In this document: positions 27,960 to 36,416 of the stretch, piece after piece
Layout of the letters: each line of letters starts with the position of its first letter
Numbering within the stretch: the stretch's first letter is position 1
From: Acidovorax soli
GTDB lineage: Bacteria > Pseudomonadota > Gammaproteobacteria > Burkholderiales > Burkholderiaceae_C
Direction of reading: 5' to 3'
Assembly: GCF_014207955.1 (NCBI RefSeq)
Contig: NZ_JACHLK010000029.1
Coordinates: 1-40,254, forward strand
Length of the DNA stretch: 40,254 nt
Program-made: the position numbers and the translations under genes
The notes under the pieces: generated by a model
The model's database searches: none
Told to the model about the DNA's origin: nothing
Seen by the model: only the letters and a program-made list of their open reading frames with translations

Positions 27960-27986
27960 GGCGCTTTCGCGCGGGGCCCTGGCCTA

Positions 27987-28739
27987 CTAGGCCTCGGTCA
28001 TGCGCCGTATGGGCTCCACAGCTTTGCGCAGCGTTGCCAGCAGTGCATCGAATTCGGACTCGATCTCGCGGATCGGCCCGCCCAGGCTCAGGGTCATGGG
28101 CTCGCGGCCCTGCGCCACGGGCAGCAGCACGGCCAGTGCAGCGGCGCCGGGCATGGCCGAGCCCCGGGACAGTGCGTAGCCTGCCGCGCGGATGGTGGTG
28201 ATTTCCTGGCACACGTCGGCAAAGTCACGGCGCTTGCCGGGCTCCACCTCCTGCGCATTCGCCTTGCGCAGCAGCGATGCCACCTCGCGCTGCGCCAGCG
28301 TGCTCAGCAGCATCTTGCCGGCCGCACTGTGGAATAAGGGGCGCAGCGCGCCCGAGCGCGCGGTGAAGCGGCCTTCTCGGGTGGACTGCAGCACGTGCAG
28401 GTAGCGCACGTGCGTATCGCGCCGGTTGGCGACCATGACGGTGTGCCCGGTTTCGGCCTGCACCTGCTCCATCAGGCGCAGCAGGTTGCGCTCGCTGTAC
28501 TGGTGTTCCTGGATCCAGGCGGTGGCCAGCGCCAGCCGCACGCTGGGGGCGTACTGGCCGGCCTGTGCGTCCAGGTCGAAGTGGCCTGACTCGGCCAGGC
28601 ACTTCATCAGCACCGAGGTGCTGGACTGCGGCCAACCCAGGGATTGCGCAATGACACCCACCGACGCCGGGCGCCGTTCCTCGGCAAAGAACTCCAGCAG
28701 GTCGAGGACGCGCTGCGCGGATTTGACCTGCACGCTCAT
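27987..28739 (-). CDS. IclR-family transcriptional regulator
   Basis: Regulator of 250 residues. The N-terminal winged helix has SAQRVLDLLEFFAEERRP and VGVIAQSLGWPQSSTSVLMKCL; the rest is the IclR effector-binding domain, with LHSAAGK-like FHSAAGKMLLSTL and the late ITTIRAAGYALSRG and LAVLLPVAQG segments. It starts at the ATG at 28739. It is convergent with the amidase gene and divergent from the Bug receptor, crotonase and CaiB genes, which it probably controls. A perfect palindrome lies 21 bases upstream of its start. Confidence 0.93.
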   Translation of the reverse strand: MSVQVKSAQRVLDLLEFFAEERRPASVGVIAQSLGWPQSSTSVLMKCLAESGHFDLDAQAGQYAPSVRLALATAWIQEHQYSERNLLRLMEQVQAETGHTVMVANRRDTHVRYLHVLQSTREGRFTARSGALRPLFHSAAGKMLLSTLAQREVASLLRKANAQEVEPGKRRDFADVCQEITTIRAAGYALSRGSAMPGAAALAVLLPVAQGREPMTLSLGGPIREIESEFDALLATLRKAVEPIRRMTEA

Positions 28740-28759
28740 GTATCACATACGAAATAGTA

Positions 28760-28775
28760 AATCACATATGTGATT
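28760..28775. promoter_or_regulatory. Perfect 16-bp palindrome, probable IclR operator
   Basis: AATCACATATGTGATT is its own reverse complement. A second half-site, ATCACATA, lies upstream at 28742-28749. Both lie in the gap between the divergent IclR and receptor genes, where the regulator could control itself and the catabolic genes. Confidence 0.65.
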
Positions 28776-28870
28776 CTATGGCCCCGAAGCCAACCAGAAA
28801 AGCATGATGCATCCGTTCGCACTACAACCAGGCGCGGCGTGCGGCCCGCCCCAATGAACGGAGACATTCC

Positions 28871-29856
28871 ATGGCTTGCTACTTCAGGTTCCCGGTCTGG
28901 CGCCACGCCTTGACGCTTGTGCTGGCAGGGGGCGCAGCGGCTGGCGCCTTGCACGCCCAGACCTACCCCGACAAGCCGGTTCGGCTCGTGGTCCCCTATG
29001 CGGCGGGTGCTGCAGCGGACCAACTGGCCCGGCTGGTGGGCGAGCGGCTGGGCCAGAGCCTGGGGCAGGCCGTGGTGGTGGACAACCGGGGCGGGGCAGG
29101 CGGCACCCTGGGGGCCGACAACGTGGCCAAGTCGGCCGCCGATGGGTATTCCATCGTGCTGGGCACCGACGCCACCCACGCGACGAATGTCTACCTGTCC
29201 AAAGGTTTCCCTACGACCCCGTCAAGGGCTTCACGCCCATTGCGCCCGCAGCGATCAACCACATCGTGCTGGTCGTGAACCCCTCGCTGCCGGTAAAAAG
29301 CGTGGCCGAGCTGATCGCCCATGCCAAGGCCCACCCGGGCAAGCTGAGCTTTGGCAGCTCGGGGCCGGGCTCCGCGCACCACCTGGCGGGCGAGCTGCTC
29401 AACGAGAGGGCCGGCATCGACATGGTGCATGTGCCCTACAAGGGCGGCAACCCGGCCATGACGGACCTGATCGGCGGGTCGCTGCCGGTGCTGTTTGCCA
29501 GCATGGCCACTGCCAGGCCGCACATCGAAGCCGGCCGCGCCCGCGCGCTGGCCGTGGTGGAGGCCAAGCGCTTTCCCGGCATGCCGCAGCTGCCGACGGT
29601 GGGCGAAACGCTGCCCGGCTATGCCATTGCCTCCTGGTTCGCGTTCTTCGGACCCGCCGGGCTGCCCGCACCCATTGCGGCCCGGCTCAATGGCGACATC
29701 AACAAGGCGCTGGCGAACGGGGCGCTGCGCGATGCGCTGCAAAAAGCCGGCATGTCGCCCACCGGCGGCGAGGCGCAGGAGCTGGCGGCCCAGCTCAGGA
29801 CGGAGCTGGCCCAGCGCGAAAAGCTGGTCAAGGCGGCCGGTATCGAACCGGAGTGA
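28871..29856 (+). pseudogene. Bug/TctC-family receptor gene with a one-base frameshift
   Basis: The first frame (from ATG 28871) encodes a signal peptide ending GALHAQ, then YPDKPVRLVVPYAAGAAAD, VVVDNRGGAGGTLGA and ATNVYLSKG. At about 29204-29206 the sense passes to another frame, which continues FPYDPVKGFTPIAPAAINH and runs to IEPE at 29856. One base is missing after AAAGG; restoring it gives a normal receptor of about 328 residues. The usual SK..PYDPVKGF motif straddles the break, so the location is certain. It may be a recent loss or a sequencing error. It leads the cluster with the crotonase and CaiB genes. Confidence 0.88.
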
Positions 29857-29860
29857 GCAC

Positions 29861-30643
29861 ATGGTGCACGCCGAAGAAGGAACCCCGTTGCTGGAGCAGG
29901 CCGGCCCCATCGCCACCATCACCCTGCGCCGGCCATCGCGGCGCAACAGCCTGCGCGACGAAGACCTGCACGCGCTGCTGGCCCTCTTTGCCCGTCTGGA
30001 CGAAGATGCCTCGGTGCGCGTGGTGGTGCTTGGCGCCACGACGCAAGGGCAGGGGCGGCCCGTGTTCAGCGCCGGCTATGACACCGCCGGCTTTGCCGGC
30101 AGCCGCCATGACCCGCGGTTGTTCGAGACCGTGGCCGATGCGCTGCAGGCCCTGCGCCCGCTGACATTGTGCGCGCTGGGCGGCAGCGTCTACGGCGGCG
30201 CCACCGACCTCGTGCTGGCCTGCGACACCTGCATTGCCATGGCCGGCATGCAATGGCGCATGCCGGCGGCGGCGATAGGGCTGCACTACTACCCCAGCGG
30301 CCTGCGGCGCTACGTATCGCGCCTGGGCGCCAACCTGGCCAGGCGCGCCTTTCTCACCGCCAGGCCATTGGCCGTGGAGGAGATCGCCGCCAGCGGGCTG
30401 TTCGATCAGGTGGTGCCTGCGGCGGATTTCGGCGCCCGGGTCGAGGCGCTGGCCCGCCAGATGGCGGCGCTGGCACCGCTGGCGGCACAGGCCAGCAAGT
30501 GCTCCCTCAATGAGCTCGCGCAGGGACCGTTCGACGAGGCAAGGCTGCGCGCACGCGAGGCACGGGCGCTCGCTTCTTCCGATTTTGCCGAAGGCCGCGC
30601 CGCGCTGGCAGAAAAGCGCGCGCCGGTATTCACCGGGCGCTGA
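29861..30643 (+). CDS. Enoyl-CoA hydratase/isomerase (crotonase) family protein
   Basis: Protein of 260 residues, the usual crotonase size. It begins MVHAEEG four bases after the receptor stop codon. The family landmarks are present: TLRRPSRRNSL near the N-terminus, the first oxyanion-hole segment FSAGYDTAGF, and the second, GGSVYGGATDLVLACD, followed by RMPAAAIGLHYYPSG and a long helical C-terminus. The usual hydratase glutamates are not obvious at their normal places, so dehydration, isomerisation or another reaction on an acyl-CoA are all possible. With the CoA-transferase next door it would act on the CoA ester that enzyme makes. Confidence 0.9.
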   Translation: MVHAEEGTPLLEQAGPIATITLRRPSRRNSLRDEDLHALLALFARLDEDASVRVVVLGATTQGQGRPVFSAGYDTAGFAGSRHDPRLFETVADALQALRPLTLCALGGSVYGGATDLVLACDTCIAMAGMQWRMPAAAIGLHYYPSGLRRYVSRLGANLARRAFLTARPLAVEEIAASGLFDQVVPAADFGARVEALARQMAALAPLAAQASKCSLNELAQGPFDEARLRAREARALASSDFAEGRAALAEKRAPVFTGR

Positions 30644-30677
30644 ACCGGTGCATCCATCCATTTCCAAGGGTTTTTTC

Positions 30678-31889
30678 ATGTCCACCCCTGCACACAAGCC
30701 TTTGGCGGGCGTTCGCGTCATCGAGATGGCCCAGATCATGGCCGGCCCCACCTGCGGGATGATGCTCGCCGACCTGGGCGCCGAGGTCATCAAGATCGAA
30801 AAGTTTCCCGGCGGCGACGATGCCCGCCAGTACCAGAAGCCGGGCGACAGTGCGATGCCCCCGTCGTTTCGCATGATCAACCGGGGCAAGCGTTCGCTGG
30901 CGCTGGATGTGCGCACGCCCGAGGGCAAGGCGGTGCTTGAGCGCCTGGTGCGCAAGGCCGACGTGCTGACCGAGAACTTCCGCGTCGGGGTGATGGACCG
31001 GCTGGGGCTGGGCTATGCGCAGCTGCAGGCCATCAACCCGGCGCTGGTCTACTGCTCCATCACCGGCTATGGCCGCGTGGGGCCGCTGGCGCAGGCTGGC
31101 GGGTTCGACCTGGTGCTGCAGGCGTTCAGCGGCATCCTGCATGCCACTGGCGAGCCGGGGCGGGCGCCGGTCAAGCCCGGCATTTCCGTCGCCGACACCA
31201 ACGCCGGCATCCTGGCAGCGCTGGCCATCGTCTCGGCCTATGTGCACCGGCTCAAGACCGGCCAGGGCCAGCATGTCAGCACCTCGCTGCTGCAGGCGGC
31301 GATGCAGCAGACCTACTGGCTGGCGGCCAACTACTTTTCCAGCGGGCGCGAGACCGAACGGCTGGGCACGGCGCATTCGCTGATCGCGCCCTACCAGGCG
31401 TTCAGCGCGGCCGACGGCCAGATGGTGATCGGTGCCGGCAACCCCAAGGCCTGGCGGGGCGTGTGCGAGGTGCTGGGGCATGCGGAATGGGCGCAGGACG
31501 CCCGCTTTGACCACCCCCAGAAGCGCGTGCAGCACCGTGCCGAACTGCAGGCCCTGATCGAAGCGGAACTGGCCAGAGCGCCCGTGGCCGAGTGGTGCGC
31601 CCGCTTCGATGCCGCCGGTGTGCCCGCCGGCCCGGTGCACAGTGCCGGCCAGGCGCTGGAGCACGCGCAGACCCGGGCGGTGGGCATGGTGATCGACGTG
31701 CCCGATGGCCATGGCGGCATGGCCCGGGGCATCGGCACGCCGATCACGCTGGACGGCAGGGCCGAGGCCGCTGTGGCCCCCGCGCCAGGCGTGGGCCAGC
31801 ACAGCTGCGAGGTGCTGCGCGAACTGGGGTATGGGGAGCCGGAGATTGCCCGCCTGCTGCAGGCGGGTGTGGTTGGCCAGGGCGGGTGA
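30678..31889 (+). CDS. CaiB/BaiF family (family III) CoA-transferase
   Basis: Protein of 403 residues, normal for the family. The ATG at 30678 has AAGGG about seven bases upstream. The N-terminus LAGVRVIEMAQIMAGPTCGMMLADLGAEVIKIE is the family signature, followed by RGKRSLALDVRTPEG and the SVADTNAGILAALAI segment that holds the catalytic aspartate (VAD). These enzymes move CoA between a donor acyl-CoA and an acid, usually through an Asp-linked CoA thioester. It is the last gene of the IclR-linked cluster and would activate the imported acid for the crotonase. The acid is unknown. Confidence 0.93.
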   Translation: MSTPAHKPLAGVRVIEMAQIMAGPTCGMMLADLGAEVIKIEKFPGGDDARQYQKPGDSAMPPSFRMINRGKRSLALDVRTPEGKAVLERLVRKADVLTENFRVGVMDRLGLGYAQLQAINPALVYCSITGYGRVGPLAQAGGFDLVLQAFSGILHATGEPGRAPVKPGISVADTNAGILAALAIVSAYVHRLKTGQGQHVSTSLLQAAMQQTYWLAANYFSSGRETERLGTAHSLIAPYQAFSAADGQMVIGAGNPKAWRGVCEVLGHAEWAQDARFDHPQKRVQHRAELQALIEAELARAPVAEWCARFDAAGVPAGPVHSAGQALEHAQTRAVGMVIDVPDGHGGMARGIGTPITLDGRAEAAVAPAPGVGQHSCEVLRELGYGEPEIARLLQAGVVGQGG

Positions 31890-31932
31890 GAGCCAGAGGG
31901 CGCGCAGACCGTGTGCGTGCCGCAAGGCGGGC

Positions 31933-33747
31933 CTATGAGGCTGCTCCTATCTGGGCCCGGGTGCGGACCTGGCCTTTTTTCCCGTCGATGGTGTAGGTCA
32001 GGATCACGTCCACCGTCAGGCCGTAGAAGCCCGTCACACAGCCATCGGCGACACCGCGGTGCACGGGCTCCTGCTTGACTCCAGGCGGTATGGGTTGGAG
32101 CGGGTCAGGCTGGGGAACATTGCCGGACCAATCCGTTTCAGAGGTCCAGGTGGGGAAAACATACCGGTCCCGGATGGGAACCTCTGCCGAAACGCCACCT
32201 TCCTTTTCCACGCGCAGCGAGGTCGGGGCGAACCCGGCCGGCAGGCCGCCGGGGTGGGTGCTGCGCACCCAGTAGATCACGATCAGGTTGCACAGCCCGG
32301 TGTTGAGCCCGAGGTTGTAGTAGGGCGCTGCCCGGAACTGAATTCCGCTCTGCGCGGCCAAGTCCTGGGTGGCCTGGTCTACCCAGTGGGGCAAGCCGCC
32401 CAGGTCGAGCAGTTTCCCATCGCTCTGCGGGCCCTGGTACAGCAGGCGCGCGCTGCCATGACCGTTGACGGCCAGTTGGTGGCCGCCAGGGTATTCGCGC
32501 AGGTAGAGCTTGTCCGCCGGGTCACGCACGGTGGCGGGGCCGGTTGGAAACAGCTGGGGCATGGCTTTTGCTGCCCAGTCCATGACCAGCGTTGCATCCT
32601 GCTCGGGCCCCAGGCCCTTGACGGCCATGGGGGCCGCCGAGCCCTGTGAATGGCAGACGGCGGGTTCGATGATGGGGCCCCAGGAGGCAGGGACGCCGGG
32701 GTACAGCCTGCCCGGCACGCGGCAGATGCCAGGGCTCCAGCCGGCGCCTTCGCCCCAGCAGTTCACGTAGCCGCCCTGCAGCACTGCGCAGGCCGCCGAT
32801 TTGCCGGCGCTGATGGCCGTGGCGTCGGTGATGCCGGTGACCTGGCTGGCACCGGCACCGCCCAGGCCGGCGCCCAACTGGCCGTTGGCATTGTTGCCCC
32901 AGCAGGATACGCTGCCATTGACCAGCAGGGCGCAGGTGTAGCCGTAGCCCACTGCCACGGCCTTGGCCGCTGCCGCAAGGCCGGTCACTTCCACCGGCAG
33001 GACCACCCTGGTGCTGCTGGCGGGCACGCCCAGTTCGCCATGCAGGTTGCTGCCCCAGCAGGAGATCTTGCCGCCGGTGCGCAGCACGCAGGCATGGCCA
33101 TCGAAGAGCGCCACCTCCTGCGCATCGGTGATGCCGGGCACCGTGCGCGGCAGGCGGGGGTCCATGCTTCCCTCCACCAGGCCACTGCCTGCGCCCACGC
33201 ACACCACCGTGCCGGCCTGTTGCACGGCGCAGGTGCTGCCATTGCCTGCTGCCACGTGCTTGACCCGCGACAGCCCTTCCACCTGGACTGCTTGCGCGGT
33301 CGGCACCATGTACGCTGGGCCAAGCTGTCCCTGGCTGGCATCGCCCCAGCACTGGATGTAGGTGAAGACCAGCGCGCAGGCATGCGTGGCGCCGGTGGCG
33401 ATCTGCGTGGCGTAGACATCGGCAATGGCGCCCCAGGCCGTGGTTTTGCCCAGTTGCTGGAAATCGTTGTTGCCCCAGCACCGGACCGTGTTGCCCGCCA
33501 GGAGGCAGCCAAAATCCCGTCCAACCCTGACATCCTTGGCGCGGTAGTCCGGGCCCAAGGCGGGCAAGGGCGGGCTGCCCCAGCAGGTCACCTGGCCGGT
33601 ATCGGCTGCCGAGCAACCCTGGTCGTAGCCCATGCTGACGGTGGTGGCTGCGGACGCCGACGGCAGCAAGGCCGCGGGCAGTGCCAGGGCCGCAGGGAGG
33701 AGCAGTTTGCGCAGCAGCGGCAGTGCGTGGAGTCGGATGGGCATCAT
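31933..33747 (-). CDS. Exported RCC1-type beta-propeller protein (paralogue 1)
   Basis: Protein of 604 residues from the ATG at 33747 (a TTG lies six codons earlier; the next codon is also ATG). A signal peptide ends near LLPSASA. The N-terminal ~330 residues hold six CWG-ended repeats (such as VRCWGNND and ISCWGSNLHGELG) plus one CVGAGSG variant, seven blades in total, as in RCC1 propellers. Each blade also carries a cysteine in a HACAL- or TCAV-type strand, so disulfides between strands are likely in the periplasm or outside the cell. The C-terminal ~270 residues, starting after GITDATAISAG and CWGEGAGW, do not resemble a family I know. It follows paralogue 2 by 78 bases and is convergent with the CaiB gene. 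Confidence 0.82.
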   Translation of the reverse strand: MMPIRLHALPLLRKLLLPAALALPAALLPSASAATTVSMGYDQGCSAADTGQVTCWGSPPLPALGPDYRAKDVRVGRDFGCLLAGNTVRCWGNNDFQQLGKTTAWGAIADVYATQIATGATHACALVFTYIQCWGDASQGQLGPAYMVPTAQAVQVEGLSRVKHVAAGNGSTCAVQQAGTVVCVGAGSGLVEGSMDPRLPRTVPGITDAQEVALFDGHACVLRTGGKISCWGSNLHGELGVPASSTRVVLPVEVTGLAAAAKAVAVGYGYTCALLVNGSVSCWGNNANGQLGAGLGGAGASQVTGITDATAISAGKSAACAVLQGGYVNCWGEGAGWSPGICRVPGRLYPGVPASWGPIIEPAVCHSQGSAAPMAVKGLGPEQDATLVMDWAAKAMPQLFPTGPATVRDPADKLYLREYPGGHQLAVNGHGSARLLYQGPQSDGKLLDLGGLPHWVDQATQDLAAQSGIQFRAAPYYNLGLNTGLCNLIVIYWVRSTHPGGLPAGFAPTSLRVEKEGGVSAEVPIRDRYVFPTWTSETDWSGNVPQPDPLQPIPPGVKQEPVHRGVADGCVTGFYGLTVDVILTYTIDGKKGQVRTRAQIGAAS

Positions 33748-33825
33748 GGCAAGGGCTTTGGTCAATGCAGCGGGGCGAAGCGCAACAGCGCGCGATGGGT
33801 ATTTGATGGCTATTGGGCAGCGTGG

Positions 33826-35676
33826 TCAGCGGACCTGTGCGCGCGTGCGCAGCAGCCCCTTGCGCTGGCCCAGGGTGTAGAGCACGGTTACGTCCACCAT
33901 GTCGCCCCGGGCGACGGCCGCGGGGCAGCCTGCCGCGCTGCCAGAGATCACGACTTCCGGTGCCCTGCCGGGCGGGACGGGAAAGCCCGTCTGCGGGACA
34001 TGGCCCTCCACCCAGTCCGTTGGCGTGGTGAGGATGGACCCGCGCGCGCCTGGGCCTGTGGGGAGTTCCAGAGCCTGATCGCCGCGGATCTGCACTCGCA
34101 CCGCGGTGGTGAGCACGTCTTCTGGCAGCCCGCCCGCGCCGCCGCGGATACCGTAGGGCAGCCTGAAGTAGCGACACGGCCAGCCGGCGATAGCGGGCAT
34201 GGAGTCCAGCCAGGGCACTGCTTGCAGCTGCATGCCGCTGCGCAGGCCCTCGTCCTGGCGGGCCTCGTCGAGCCAGCGGCCCAGCGGCCCCAGGTCCAGC
34301 ACCCCGGCCTCTCCGAGCGGGCCCTGGTACAGCAGGTGCGGCGTGCCATGGGCGTTGACCGCCAGGGCGTGCCCGCCGGGGTAGCGCCGCAGGTGGAGCA
34401 TGCTGCCTGCGGCGTCAGGCGCAGTGCCACCGGTTTGCGGGGCTGCAAAAGTCTGGGGCAGGGTGGTCTCGGCCCAGTCCATCACCTGGGCCGCATCGCC
34501 GGCCGCGCCCAGGCCCTGCACGGCCATGGGGGCGGCCGCGCCTTGCGGGCGGCAGATGGCGGGCTCCACGGTGGGCCCCCACGAGGCGGGATGCCCCGGG
34601 TACAGGCCGCCCGGCACGCGGCAGGGCGCGCTGCTCCAGCCGGTGCCTTCGCCCCAGCACTGCACGTAGCCGCCCTGCAGCACGGCGCAGGCGGCCGTCT
34701 GCCCGGCGCTGATGGCGGTGGCGTCGGTGATGCCGGTGACCCGGCCGGTGCCGTCCCCGAGCGCCGTGCCCAGCTGGCCATGGGCATTGTTGCCCCAGCA
34801 CTGCACCGCGCCGTTCACCAGCAGCGCGCAGCTGTAGCCGCTGCCCACCGCCACGCCCTTGGCGGCGGCGGCCAGGTGGGTGACCTCCACGGGCGTGGTT
34901 TGCAGGCCGCTGCTGGCGGGCAGGCCCAGTTCGCCGTGCTGGTTGCTGCCCCAGCACGACACCTTGCCCTGGTAGCGCAGCACGCAGGCATGGCTGTCGA
35001 AGAGCGAGACCTCCAGTGCATCGCTGATGCCGGGCACGGTGCGCGGCGCGCGCGGGTCCTCGGCCGCGCCCGCCAGGCCGCTGCCGGCGCCCACGCAGAC
35101 GACCTTGTGGTCATGGCGGCCCACGCCGCAGGTGCTGGCGCGCCCAGCGGCGACCTGCACGATCTGGGACATGCCTTCGACGCGCAGCGCCTCTGCCGTG
35201 GTGGTGGCCACCGCGTGGCCGATCTGCCCCTGGCTACCGTCGCCCCAGCAAGACACCAGGTCGTCGGAGTCGGTGGCGCAGGCGTGCTGTGCGCCTACGG
35301 CGATCTGTGCGACCTGCCTCAGGCCGCGCAGTGTGCGGCCCCATGGGGCCTCGTCGATCGGCACCCCGAGCTGCGACAACGCGTTGCTGCCCCAGCACCG
35401 CACGGCGACGCCGGCCCGCGCGCAGCTGAAGCCACGGCCCACCCGCACCTCGCTGGCGTACGCCTCGTAAGGCAGTGGCTGCACGGCCAGCGAGCCCCAG
35501 CACGTGGGCTGGCCGGTGTCGGACACCGAGCAGCCGTGGCCATAGCCCATGCTGAGGGTGACGGTGGTGGCCATGGCGGCTGGCGGCAGCAGAGCAGCGG
35601 GCAGCACCACTGCCGCGATGGCCAGCAGCCTGCGCACAGGCCGTGGTGCAAAAAACGGATGGCTCTTGTCGTTCAT
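33826..35676 (-). CDS. Exported RCC1-type beta-propeller protein (paralogue 2)
   Basis: Protein of 616 residues. The start MNDKSHPFF at 35676 has GGGAGG nine bases upstream; an ATG three codons earlier lies directly on that site and is less likely. A signal peptide ends near PPAAMA. Like paralogue 1 it has six CWG repeats and one CVGAGSG blade in the same order, and long segments align closely, for example LFDSHACVLR, GITDATAISAG and CAVLQGGYVQCWGEG. The C-terminal region also aligns over much of its length (RRYPGGHALAVN and LLYQGP), so the two genes arose by duplication of the whole gene. The function is unknown; cell-surface or matrix binding is possible. Confidence 0.83.
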   Translation of the reverse strand: MNDKSHPFFAPRPVRRLLAIAAVVLPAALLPPAAMATTVTLSMGYGHGCSVSDTGQPTCWGSLAVQPLPYEAYASEVRVGRGFSCARAGVAVRCWGSNALSQLGVPIDEAPWGRTLRGLRQVAQIAVGAQHACATDSDDLVSCWGDGSQGQIGHAVATTTAEALRVEGMSQIVQVAAGRASTCGVGRHDHKVVCVGAGSGLAGAAEDPRAPRTVPGISDALEVSLFDSHACVLRYQGKVSCWGSNQHGELGLPASSGLQTTPVEVTHLAAAAKGVAVGSGYSCALLVNGAVQCWGNNAHGQLGTALGDGTGRVTGITDATAISAGQTAACAVLQGGYVQCWGEGTGWSSAPCRVPGGLYPGHPASWGPTVEPAICRPQGAAAPMAVQGLGAAGDAAQVMDWAETTLPQTFAAPQTGGTAPDAAGSMLHLRRYPGGHALAVNAHGTPHLLYQGPLGEAGVLDLGPLGRWLDEARQDEGLRSGMQLQAVPWLDSMPAIAGWPCRYFRLPYGIRGGAGGLPEDVLTTAVRVQIRGDQALELPTGPGARGSILTTPTDWVEGHVPQTGFPVPPGRAPEVVISGSAAGCPAAVARGDMVDVTVLYTLGQRKGLLRTRAQVR

Positions 35677-35789
35677 GGTCCTCATCCTCCCGGGACGGTA
35701 GAGGGCCATTCTAGGAAGGTGTTGGCCGCAGGCGTGTGGCGGTGGTCACCAACGGCGTGGAGCAGGGCGATCAGGGGGTGTATGTGTTT

Positions 35790-35815
35790 AATTGAGAAAA
35801 AGTCTCATTTAGAAT
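35790..35815 (+). promoter_or_regulatory. Fur-box-like inverted repeat at the promoter of the iron-uptake unit
   Basis: AATTGAGA and TCTCATTT (35790-35797 and 35803-35810) pair at seven of eight positions and resemble a Fur site (..TGAGAA..TCTCA..). TAGAAT at 35810-35815 is a good -10 overlapping its edge. Iron repression of the sigma factor gene is inferred. Confidence 0.6.
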
Positions 35816-35864
35816 GTACTCCTGCGCTGCCATCGGCAAGCGCGTTGTTTTCCCCATCCGTCCC

Positions 35865-36416
35865 ATGACACCCCCCATCTCCACAGCGGCCTGGCTGGGC
35901 CTGGACCTGCGCTGGGCCTACGGCAGCCTGTTGCCGGCGCTGTGGCGCAGCACGCGCTGCATCCACCGTGCGCAGGATGTGCTGCACGATGCCTTTGTGC
36001 GCTATGCACTGAGCGGCCGGCACGAGCGCATTGCGCAGCCGCACGCCTACCTGCGCGTGGTGGCGCGCTCGGTGCTGGCGGACCACATGGCGCTGGAGCA
36101 GCGCTTTGTGCCGTTGCCGGGGGCGGATGCCGAGCCCGGCGAGGCGCGGCAGCCGCGTGTGCAGCAGGGCGATGAGGAGGCATTCACCGCCCCCTCGGCC
36201 GAGGTGCTGGCCGACCTGCAGCAACGCCTTGCCGCCGTGCAACGCACCATCGACGGCCTGCCGCCGCGCTGCCGCGAGGTGTTCTGGCTGTGCAAGATCG
36301 AAGGGCACACGCAGCCCGAGATCGCGGCGCTGCTGGGCATCAGCCTGAACATGGTGGAGCGCCACCTGATGCGTGCGCTGCTGGACCTGCGCGCGGCGCG
36401 GGAGCTGCTGCTATGA
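35865..36416 (+). CDS. FecI-like ECF sigma factor
   Basis: Sigma-70 family protein of 183 residues from the ATG at 35865 (MTPPISTAAWLG); an earlier in-frame ATG at 35814 lies on the promoter. Region 2 includes CIHRAQDVLHDAFVRYAL and PHAYLRVVARSVLADH; region 4 has TIDGLPPRCREVFWLCKIEGHTQPEIAALLGISLNMVERHLMRAL, a clear helix-turn-helix typical of the iron-starvation group. It overlaps fecR by ATGA, the normal FecI/FecR arrangement. When the outer-membrane receptor binds its siderophore, the FecR-like protein should release or activate this factor, which then transcribes the receptor gene. Confidence 0.9.
   Translation: MTPPISTAAWLGLDLRWAYGSLLPALWRSTRCIHRAQDVLHDAFVRYALSGRHERIAQPHAYLRVVARSVLADHMALEQRFVPLPGADAEPGEARQPRVQQGDEEAFTAPSAEVLADLQQRLAAVQRTIDGLPPRCREVFWLCKIEGHTQPEIAALLGISLNMVERHLMRALLDLRAARELLL

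Noticed and set aside
28871..29278. Short separate receptor-like gene ending at 29278
   Set aside because: The following frame continues the same receptor without overlap in homology, so this is one gene with a frameshift.
32650..35868. A 1,072-codon plus-strand frame opposite the RCC1 genes
   Set aside because: It spans the gap between two minus-strand genes that have signal peptides and regular CWG repeats; no recognisable protein features in the plus reading.
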